A stretch of 64,000 nt of DNA, taken from the NCBI GenBank assembly GCA_025994075.1, contig JAMQGV010000044.1, positions 94,651-158,650 of the forward strand, in the 5' to 3' direction. The notes beneath the pieces are model-generated. The model was not told where the DNA came from and searched no databases. It saw nothing but the letters and a program-made list of their open reading frames with translations. The position numbers were made by a program, and so were the translations under genes. Each line of letters begins with the position of its first letter. The first letter of the stretch is position 1. Of this stretch, positions 43,923 to 50,767 are shown one piece after another. The DNA comes from Vicinamibacteria bacterium (GTDB taxonomy: Bacteria > Acidobacteriota > Vicinamibacteria > Fen-336).

Positions 43923-44822
43923 TCAGAGGTCGACGTGGAACAGGTCCCGGTCCAGCGTGCAGTCGCGGAGCGCCGCGGCGGTCGCGGGCGACACGGCGTG
44001 CAGCAGCCGGCCGAGCGAGGCGCGCACGTCGTCGGGCAGCGGCGTCTTCGAGACCACCTCGACCGCGACCTCCGTCGCGGGGAAGCGGCGCGGGCCGAAG
44101 CGCTCCAGCACGACGTCGGCGAGGCGCGGGTTGGGGTCGAGCACCGGTGTGCCCGGGAAGCCCGCGGCCGCGAACGCCTCCGCCCACAGCGGGCCCGCGT
44201 AGCCGTAGTGGGTGCAGTTGAGGCTGGCGACGAGCGGCCCGCGATACCCGGGAAGCTGCGCGAGCGCGGCCGCGACGAACTCGCCGATGCGCTCGGCCGC
44301 CTGCGGCCCGCGCGGGTCGTGCTCGATCACGGTGCTCAGCCGCGGGCAGGCCTGGCCGACGATGCGGTGGTCCGCGACGCCCCGCGCCACCAGGGCGCGG
44401 CGGTGGGCGCCGGCGGCGATCGTGCCCGGCGTCGCGAACAGGATCGCGGTCGCCTCCGGTTGCGCGGCGAGCGCGTGGTCGACCAGCTCGACGCCGGCCG
44501 GCACGATGCTGTCGGCGGGACGCTCGGCGGCCTGCGCGTGCCTGGTGAGCGGATAGAACACCGACAGCGTGTTGCACGCGATCAGGATCGCGTCTGGGCG
44601 GCAGCGCCGTTCGATGGCCTCCAGGGCGGCGTCGAACACCCGGGCCCGCGCGGCGTCGTCGGGCAGGTCGTTGTACCAGACCGCGTCGTCGAACAGCGCG
44701 TTGACGAAGGCGACGCGGGCCCGCCGCGCGATCCCGCTCCCGGCCAGGCGCGCCGCGAGGTCGGCCGCCACCGACAGCCCGCCGAGGCCGGAGTCGGTGA
44801 CGGCGACCGTCAGCTCCTCCAC
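43923..44822 (-). CDS. Glutamate/aspartate racemase-family protein (cytoplasmic)
   Basis: 299 aa, no signal peptide. VAVTDSGLGGLSVAADL, the two active-site cysteines in LIACNTLSVFY and SLNCTHYGYAGPL, and TPVLDPNPRLADVV match MurI-like racemases. It is a close paralogue of the exported protein at 35296-36330; the two flank the kinase-Clp pair. GTG 44822 lies 2 bp past the stop of the VWFA gene. It could be the cell's MurI for D-glutamate, or part of a racemase pair tied to this locus. Confidence 0.82.
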   Translation of the reverse strand: MEELTVAVTDSGLGGLSVAADLAARLAGSGIARRARVAFVNALFDDAVWYNDLPDDAARARVFDAALEAIERRCRPDAILIACNTLSVFYPLTRHAQAAERPADSIVPAGVELVDHALAAQPEATAILFATPGTIAAGAHRRALVARGVADHRIVGQACPRLSTVIEHDPRGPQAAERIGEFVAAALAQLPGYRGPLVASLNCTHYGYAGPLWAEAFAAAGFPGTPVLDPNPRLADVVLERFGPRRFPATEVAVEVVSKTPLPDDVRASLGRLLHAVSPATAAALRDCTLDRDLFHVDL

Positions 44823-44824
44823 GG

Positions 44825-46915
44825 CTACTGCGGGCGGGCCGGCGTCCGCATCCCGACGACCGTGAACGGCACCTCGCGCGCGGCGGTGGCGCTGCCCGTG
44901 CGGGTGCGCGCGGCGATCTTCAGCACGTAGGTGCCGTCGGCCAGGTCGGGCAGCGGCAGCGTCGTGGTGACCGCCACCCGCCGGTCCCGGAGCGAGCCGG
45001 ACGCGTGCTCCTCGCTGCTGCGCAGGACCACGCTGCCGTCCTCGAGCCGCGTCACGGTCGTCGTCACCTCCAGCGTGTGGGGCGCCTTCTCGTTGTCGTA
45101 GACCTCCGCGTAGGCAATGGCCTGGTCGTTGCGCAGGAACTCGCGCAGCGCCGCCGGGGCCGCGGGAAGCGCGTTGCCGAGCTCCGCGTCGGGCCGCGCC
45201 GTGGGCACCGCCTGCGCCATCGCCGAGGCGATCGCGATGCCGCTGATCGACAGCGGGTCCTTGTGGAAGTCAGGGATCGCCAGGTCCATCACCACCGAAC
45301 CGGTGCGGTCGTTGCCGCCGTCGTGGGCGGCCACCCGGAGCTGGTGGCGGCCGGGCGGCAGCTCGAAGCGGCTGAACACCCGCAGCCCGCTGCCGCGAAT
45401 CCGCTCGCGCGACTGCGGTCGGAGCGCGAACGAGACCGTCTCGGTCGAGCCGCCGCGGACCTCGCCTTTGGCATCGACGGCCAGCGACGAGATCTCGAGC
45501 TGGCCGGTCTCGGCGAGGCTCAGCTCGCGGCCCTCGACCTCGGTGCCGATCAGCACCGAGGCCCCCTTGCCGGAACCCGCGCGGAACGGCGCCGCGAACA
45601 CGGAGAGCGTCAGCCCGCTGACGGGCAGCGGGCTGTTCAGGGTGGCGTGGATGCGCGGGTTGCCGGTGGGCTTCTCGGCGGCCTTCGGCCTGCCGCGCGG
45701 GCTCGCGTAGCCGCGGCGGTGCTCGACCTTCAGGCCGGGGCGCTTCACGCGCACCTCGATCTTGTGGAACTTGCCGTCCGGCTTGTGGTCGGGCGGGTCG
45801 TAGGCCAGCACGTAGTAGCTGCTGTTCTCGCGCACGATGCGCTCGAAGGCGCCGTCGAACTCGTTGTCGTTGACGACGGCGAAGCCGCCGGTCTCCGCCG
45901 AGACCATCTGCAGGCTGCGCTGCGCGAAGCGCACCTCGTCGCGCAGGCCGCCGGTGATGCTGAGGCCCGGCTCCTCGCTCAGCGGCGAGGCGCCGATCAT
46001 GATCTCCTCGTCGCCGAGCATCGTCAGGCCGCGCGGGTCGATGCCGTAGAAGACGACGTTGGCGCGCGCGGCGGCAGCGATCGTGTCGCGCATCGCGTCG
46101 AGCACGATCGAGGCCGAGCGGTTGCCGAAGATGTCGGTGAAGTCGTAGCTGATGCCCTCGCTGACGAAGAGGATCGCCTTGCGCCGGCCGCGCACGGCCG
46201 ACAGCCACTCGGCCACGCCGCGCAGCGTGTCGAGGGTGCTGCGCGCGTCCTGCGCGCGCAGCGCCTCGTCGGGGTCGGTCAGGGCCGTGTCCTGGCCGGG
46301 CAGCGCCTGGCCGGCGGGCTGCCGCCGGATCAGTTCCTGGGTCAGGTTGTAGTTGTCGATCCGTGCCGCGGTGGCCGAGCGCAGCGCGCGGCCCGTCGTG
46401 CGGTCGACCGCCGCCAGCAGCAGTGCCTTGTCGTTCGTCAGCTCCTGGCTGGCGTCGCGGGGCCCGGCCGTGTGCACGACGGCCATCAGGTCGTTGGCAG
46501 CCATCCGCTTCTCGATGAACTCGCGGGCCGCGCGGCGGGCCAGGCCCGTGCGCGTGAAGCGGGTGTGGGTGTCGTCGATCACCATCACGTAGACCCGGCC
46601 CTCGAACGGCCGCGCGTTGCTCCGCACGTCGGGCGGCGGCGCCGTCGCCCGCCCCGGGAAGCCGGTCTCCTCGCGCTCGACGGGCAGGTCGACCAGGTTG
46701 AACGCCGCGATCGGGCGCGGCTTGCCGTCCTCCAGCAGCTCGAAGTCGTCGAGCGTCAGCCCGCGCACGAACGCGCCCTTGTCGTCGGTCACCCGCACGT
46801 CGACCTCGACGTAGGTGACCTCGCTGCGGAACACGGGCACCGGCGCCTGCGCGACGGCGAGCGTGGCCGCGGCGGCCACGGCCAGGCCGGCGGGCAGGAC
46901 GGAGAATCGGGTCAT
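44825..46915 (-). CDS. Exported VWFA-related protein, acidobacterial type
   Basis: 696 aa. A signal peptide ends at AAATLAVAQ. Residues 25-75 (FRSEVTYVEVDVRVTDDKGA, then LTLDDFELLEDGKP) are the entry to the TIGR03436 VWFA-related domain. VYVMVIDDTHTRFTR holds the MIDAS-like Asp. RRKAILFVSEGISYDF and GGFAVVNDNEFDGAFERIV follow, with SSYYVLAYDPP after. The C-terminal half is beta-sandwich-like. This family is amplified in Acidobacteriota and thought to act outside the cytoplasmic membrane, probably by protein binding. It is divergent from the ADOP permease gene across a 115-bp spacer. Confidence 0.85.
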   Translation of the reverse strand: MTRFSVLPAGLAVAAAATLAVAQAPVPVFRSEVTYVEVDVRVTDDKGAFVRGLTLDDFELLEDGKPRPIAAFNLVDLPVEREETGFPGRATAPPPDVRSNARPFEGRVYVMVIDDTHTRFTRTGLARRAAREFIEKRMAANDLMAVVHTAGPRDASQELTNDKALLLAAVDRTTGRALRSATAARIDNYNLTQELIRRQPAGQALPGQDTALTDPDEALRAQDARSTLDTLRGVAEWLSAVRGRRKAILFVSEGISYDFTDIFGNRSASIVLDAMRDTIAAAARANVVFYGIDPRGLTMLGDEEIMIGASPLSEEPGLSITGGLRDEVRFAQRSLQMVSAETGGFAVVNDNEFDGAFERIVRENSSYYVLAYDPPDHKPDGKFHKIEVRVKRPGLKVEHRRGYASPRGRPKAAEKPTGNPRIHATLNSPLPVSGLTLSVFAAPFRAGSGKGASVLIGTEVEGRELSLAETGQLEISSLAVDAKGEVRGGSTETVSFALRPQSRERIRGSGLRVFSRFELPPGRHQLRVAAHDGGNDRTGSVVMDLAIPDFHKDPLSISGIAIASAMAQAVPTARPDAELGNALPAAPAALREFLRNDQAIAYAEVYDNEKAPHTLEVTTTVTRLEDGSVVLRSSEEHASGSLRDRRVAVTTTLPLPDLADGTYVLKIAARTRTGSATAAREVPFTVVGMRTPARPQ

Positions 46916-46990
46916 GGCGGGAGCGCTCCTCATGCCCCGACGGTAGCAAGGAAGGCCGTGGCCGCGCATCCACGGGGCTGGAGCCGGCCG

Positions 46991-47018
46991 TTGACGGGCT
47001 TCTCGGGTCCCGTATAGC
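46991..47018 (+). promoter_or_regulatory. Sigma-70-type promoter for the ADOP permease gene
   Basis: -35 TTGACG (46991-46996), 16-bp spacer, -10 TATAGC (47013-47018). Transcription would start near 47025, only about 6 nt before ATG 47031, so the message would be nearly leaderless. This is the best two-box promoter I found in the window. Confidence 0.5.
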
Positions 47019-47030
47019 GTCGCGAAAAGT

Positions 47031-49496
47031 ATGGCGACGACGGGAGACGGCCTCGGTCACGACCTGCGCCACTCGCTGCGGCTGCTGCGGCGGGCTCCGG
47101 GTCACACGGCGCTCACGCTGCTGACGCTCGCACTGGGCGTGGGCATCGTCACCGGGCTGGCGAGCCTGGTCCACGGCGTGCTGCTGCGCCCGCTGCCGTG
47201 GGCCGACGCCGGGCGCGTGGTACGCCTGGCCGAGACCCGCGAGGACGCCACCCGCCGCTGGCCCTGGATGTTCACGAACGGCACCTACCGGCCGTGGGCC
47301 GAGAAGCACGAGACGCTGGAGCTGCTGGCCGGCTACGACGGCGGCGGCGACACGACGGTGATGGAGCACGCCGGCCAGGTCGCGCGCGTCGAGGTGGTCG
47401 CGGTGACCGCGTCGTTGTTCGAGCTGCTGCGCGCGCGCCCGCTGCTGGGCGCGACCTTCACGGCCGCGGACGAGGAGGCGGGCGGCGTGGTCCTGTTGTC
47501 CCACGCGCTGTGGGAAGGCGCGTTCGGCGCCGACCCCGGCGTCGTCGGCCGCACGCTGAAGTTCGACGGCACCGACCATCGCATCGTCGGCGTGATGCCG
47601 GCGAGCTTCGCGTTCCCGGGGCCGGAAGCCCGGGCCTGGACGCCGCTCGCGGTGCCGCCGCTGACCGGGCCCGGCGAAGGCCAGATGCGGCTCGCGATGT
47701 TCTCCGCGCTCGGCCGGATGCGCCCGGGCGTGACCCCCGAGCAGGTGGCCGCCGAAGGCACGGCCCGAGGTCGCGCCGCGCCGGATGCGGGCCTCGTCAG
47801 CCAGGCGCTCTTCGGCGGCTCGGGGGCCGTGCAGGTGAGCGCGGTGCCGGTGCTGGAGTCGATCACGGCCGAGGTGCGGCCCGCGCTGCTGCTGCTGCTC
47901 GGGGCCGGGCTGCTGCTGCTCGCCACCGCGACCGCCAACGTCGCCAGCCTGCAGCTCGCCAGGGTCACGGCGCGCCGCCGCGAGCTGGCGGTGCGCGGCG
48001 CGCTCGGCGCCGGCACCGGCCTCCTCGTGCGCCAGCTCGTGGTCGAGAACCTGCTGCTGTCGGGCCTTGGCGGCGGCCTCGGCCTCGGCCTCGCCGCGGC
48101 GCTCCACGCGGCGCTGCCGTCGCTCCTCCCCGCCGGCTTCCCGCGCGCCCTCGAGCTGTCGCTGGGCCTGCCGGCGGCGGCCGTCGCGATGGCCGCCGCG
48201 GTCGCCGCCGGCCTCGGCTGCGCGCTGCTGCCGGCGGCGATGGCGCGCCGCCTCGATCTCGCCCGCGCGCTCGCCGACGACTCGGCGGGCTCGGTCGGGG
48301 CGGGGCGCTCGCGGGTCGCCGACGCGCGCGCGCTGATCCTGACCGGGCAGGTTGCAGTCGCCTCGGTGCTGCTGGTCGGCGCCGTGCAGCTCGGCCGCAG
48401 CTTCGACGCGCTGTCCCGCACCGACCTCGGCTTCCAGCCCTCGAACGTGCTGGTGGCGACGCTGCCGATGCCCGCGCCGGGCTACACGCCGCAGCGCCGG
48501 GCCCAGGTGCTCGACGCCGTGCTGGCACGCGTCGCGGCGTTGCCGGGCGTGAGCGTCGCGGCGTTCTCGTCGATCGCGCCCCTCTCGAACAGCGAGGCGA
48601 TGGTCTCGTTCACGATGCCGACCCGCGGGGGTGGCGAGCCGGTGCAGGCCAACGCCTCGATGCGCACGGTCAGCGCCGGCTACTTCGAGGCGCTGTCGCG
48701 ACCGCTGGTCGCCGGGCGCGGTTTCGACGCGCGCGATGTCGCGGGCGCGGCCCCGGCGCTGGTGGTGAGCCGGACCTTCGCCCAGCGCTACCTGGGCCCG
48801 GAGCCGCTCGGCCAGGTGGTGCCGGCCGGCGCCGACGGGCGCCGCGACTGGGTGGTGGTCGGCGTCGTCGAGGACTCCCGGCAGCAGGGGCCGCTGGATC
48901 GAGTTCAACCCGAGCTGTTCGTGCCCCACACCCAGCTCTCCGGCGGCGTGCGCCCGCCGGTGGTCTCGCTGCTGCTGCGCAGCGCCACCGATCCGGCGGC
49001 GCTGGCGCCGCGGGTGCGCGAGATCCTGCGCGAGGCGGACCCGGGCCTGGTGCCCGGCGAGGTCGCGACGCTGCGCGAGCGGCTGCAGCGGACGCTGGCC
49101 CGGCCCCGCCTGTACGCCCTGCTGTTCGGGGGCTTCGCCGGCGCCGCGCTGCTGCTGGCCGGCGTCGGGCTGTTCGGCGTGCTGTCCTACCTGGTCGCCC
49201 TGCGCACCCGCGAGGTCGGCGTGCGGATGGCACTGGGGGCGCGGCCGCGCGACGTCGTCGCGCTGGTCACCGGCGGCGGGCTGCGGCTGGCGCTCTGTGG
49301 CGTCGCGCTGGGGCTGCTCGCGGCGCTGGCGGGAGGAGAAGCGCTGCGCGGCCTGCTGCACGGCGTCGAGCCCCTCGATCCGCTGGTGGCCCTCGCGGTG
49401 CCGCTGCTGGTCGCTGCCGTCACGGGCCTCGCCTGCGCGCTGCCGGCCTGGCGCGCGGCCCGCGTCGACCCGCAGCAGGCGCTGCGCACGAGCTGA
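47031..49496 (+). CDS. ADOP-family (MacB/FtsX-like) permease
   Basis: 821 aa. Duplicated MacB-like layout: N-terminal DLRHSLRLLRRAPGHTALTL before TM1, a periplasmic domain (about 55-245), three TMs with the FtsX signature ARRRELAVRGALGAGTGLLVRQL, then a second set with LRTREVGVRMALGARPRDV at the C-terminus. These are the marks of acidobacterial duplicated orphan permeases, which lack a cognate ATPase gene nearby, as here. Substrate unknown; likely exports or remodels envelope components. Promoter at 46991-47018. Confidence 0.9.
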   Translation: MATTGDGLGHDLRHSLRLLRRAPGHTALTLLTLALGVGIVTGLASLVHGVLLRPLPWADAGRVVRLAETREDATRRWPWMFTNGTYRPWAEKHETLELLAGYDGGGDTTVMEHAGQVARVEVVAVTASLFELLRARPLLGATFTAADEEAGGVVLLSHALWEGAFGADPGVVGRTLKFDGTDHRIVGVMPASFAFPGPEARAWTPLAVPPLTGPGEGQMRLAMFSALGRMRPGVTPEQVAAEGTARGRAAPDAGLVSQALFGGSGAVQVSAVPVLESITAEVRPALLLLLGAGLLLLATATANVASLQLARVTARRRELAVRGALGAGTGLLVRQLVVENLLLSGLGGGLGLGLAAALHAALPSLLPAGFPRALELSLGLPAAAVAMAAAVAAGLGCALLPAAMARRLDLARALADDSAGSVGAGRSRVADARALILTGQVAVASVLLVGAVQLGRSFDALSRTDLGFQPSNVLVATLPMPAPGYTPQRRAQVLDAVLARVAALPGVSVAAFSSIAPLSNSEAMVSFTMPTRGGGEPVQANASMRTVSAGYFEALSRPLVAGRGFDARDVAGAAPALVVSRTFAQRYLGPEPLGQVVPAGADGRRDWVVVGVVEDSRQQGPLDRVQPELFVPHTQLSGGVRPPVVSLLLRSATDPAALAPRVREILREADPGLVPGEVATLRERLQRTLARPRLYALLFGGFAGAALLLAGVGLFGVLSYLVALRTREVGVRMALGARPRDVVALVTGGGLRLALCGVALGLLAALAGGEALRGLLHGVEPLDPLVALAVPLLVAAVTGLACALPAWRAARVDPQQALRTS

Positions 49497-49508
49497 GGTT
49501 CGCCCGGC

Positions 49509-49514
49509 GATAAT
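49509..49514 (+). promoter_or_regulatory. -10-like GATAAT before the zinc-ribbon membrane protein
   Basis: The hexamer ends 6 nt before GTG 49521, the same spacing as at TruB, with no Shine-Dalgarno sequence between. Confidence 0.35.
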
Positions 49515-49520
49515 CGGGCC

Positions 49521-49919
49521 GTGAAGCCGCAGGTGGTCCACTGCCCGAACTGCTCCGCGCCCCTCCACGTCGCGATGGGGGAGACGGAGGTGCTCTGCGA
49601 GTACTGCGCCTCGAAGCTCCGCTTCGTGCCCGGCCACGCCGAGCTCGAGGTCGTCCGCACCCGCGAGGAGATGAAGCGCCGCGAGCGGGTCGACGTGCAG
49701 AAGGCGATCCTCGAGAAGCAGCTCCGCCAGGAGGAACTGGCGCGCTGGCGCGAGACCGCGGCCCACGTCGCGATCAAGGCGATGCCGGTGGTGGGCGAAG
49801 CCGTCGGCCGCGCGGCGTTCCGCACCGCGGTGTCCCACGCCGGCGGCGCGGGCTGCGGCTGCATGAGCTCGCTGCTGGCCCTGGGCGGCCTGCTCGCCGG
49901 CCTTCTCGCGCTGTTGTAG
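49521..49919 (+). CDS. Small zinc-ribbon protein with a C-terminal membrane helix
   Basis: 132 aa. Zinc ribbon CPNC...CEYC at residues 8-29, an amphipathic charged helix (about 48-75), then a CGCM motif and a hydrophobic tail LLALGGLLAGLLALL as membrane anchor. GTG start. Related small proteins occur widely without assigned function. It ends 18 bp from the DDAH gene's stop, convergent with it. Confidence 0.6.
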   Translation: MKPQVVHCPNCSAPLHVAMGETEVLCEYCASKLRFVPGHAELEVVRTREEMKRRERVDVQKAILEKQLRQEELARWRETAAHVAIKAMPVVGEAVGRAAFRTAVSHAGGAGCGCMSSLLALGGLLAGLLALL

Positions 49920-49937
49920 CCGGCCGCGGGCCCCGGC

Positions 49938-50708
49938 TCAGGGCTGGCGCAGGATCAGCGAGCAGCAGGTGACGCCGGCTTCGGCCTTGGCGAGCTCCGA
50001 GACGTCGACGGGCATCACCTCGAGGCCGAGCGCGCGCACCCGTTCCGCCGTGCGCGGATGCGCCGCAGGCAGGATCACGCGGCTGCCGATCGCCAGCGCG
50101 TTGGCCGCGTGCGGCTCCGCGGGGTCGACTTCGACGACGTCCTCGGCGCCGAACGGCGCGGGGTCGACCCACGCGGGGTTGACGATCAGCACGCCGCCGC
50201 CGAGCGCCGTCACCGCGGTCTTCAGGTGCAGCGCGCCCGCGACGGGCACGCCGCGCACGGCGTAGCCGAAGGCGGCCAGCCACTCGCCGAGCTGGGCGAC
50301 GGCGTGCGCGTTCGAGCGCGTCGTCAGCCCCACGAACACCCGCCGCCCGAGCACCAGCACGTCGCCGCCGTCGAGCGTGCCCGGCTCGGCGACGAAGCGC
50401 AGGGGACGCAGCGGCGCCAGCGCGGTGGCCACCGAGCGGGTCTCCGGGCGCCGCGACTCGGCGCCGGGTCGTGCGATCACGGCGACCTCGTCGAGCACGA
50501 CCGCCGTGTCCTCGACGAACACCGCGTCGGCCTGCTCGGGCAGCGGCGGCAGCGCGCGCACCTCGCAGCCGCAGGCGCGCAGCGCGTCCTCGTAGGCGGC
50601 GTGCTGGGCGCGGGCGCGGGCGACGTCGATCGGCTGCCGCGCGAGGTGGGTCAGCTCGCACTCGGCGAGCCGGTCCGGCACCGCGCGCGTGAAGGCGACG
50701 AGGCTCAT
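49938..50708 (-). CDS. Dimethylarginine dimethylaminohydrolase-type amidinohydrolase
   Basis: 256 aa. FVEDTAVVLDEVAVIARPG and TLDGGDVLVLGRRVFVGLTTRSN are the substrate strands of DDAH. His161 sits in GALHLKTAVT. The catalytic Cys is one of the pair in GVTCCSLIL near the C-terminus. The family hydrolyses methylated arginine to citrulline plus methylamine, or arginine-like amidines. Cytoplasmic, monocistronic. The ornithine aminotransferase at the right end of the window acts in a linked pathway but is not co-transcribed. Confidence 0.88.
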   Translation of the reverse strand: MSLVAFTRAVPDRLAECELTHLARQPIDVARARAQHAAYEDALRACGCEVRALPPLPEQADAVFVEDTAVVLDEVAVIARPGAESRRPETRSVATALAPLRPLRFVAEPGTLDGGDVLVLGRRVFVGLTTRSNAHAVAQLGEWLAAFGYAVRGVPVAGALHLKTAVTALGGGVLIVNPAWVDPAPFGAEDVVEVDPAEPHAANALAIGSRVILPAAHPRTAERVRALGLEVMPVDVSELAKAEAGVTCCSLILRQP

Positions 50709-50728
50709 GGCCTCGCAGTGTAAGGGGG

Positions 50729-50759
50729 CGGCGCCCGGGGCGTGGGCCCCGGGGCGCCG
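50729..50759. terminator. GC-rich hairpin past the TonB receptor gene
   Basis: The arms CGGCGCC-CGGGG and CCCCGGGGCGCCG pair over about 12 bp with one bulge. It lies 9 bp beyond the receptor's stop (minus strand). No T-tract. Probable transcription stop before the DDAH gene. Confidence 0.55.
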
Positions 50760-50767
50760 CGGGAGGG

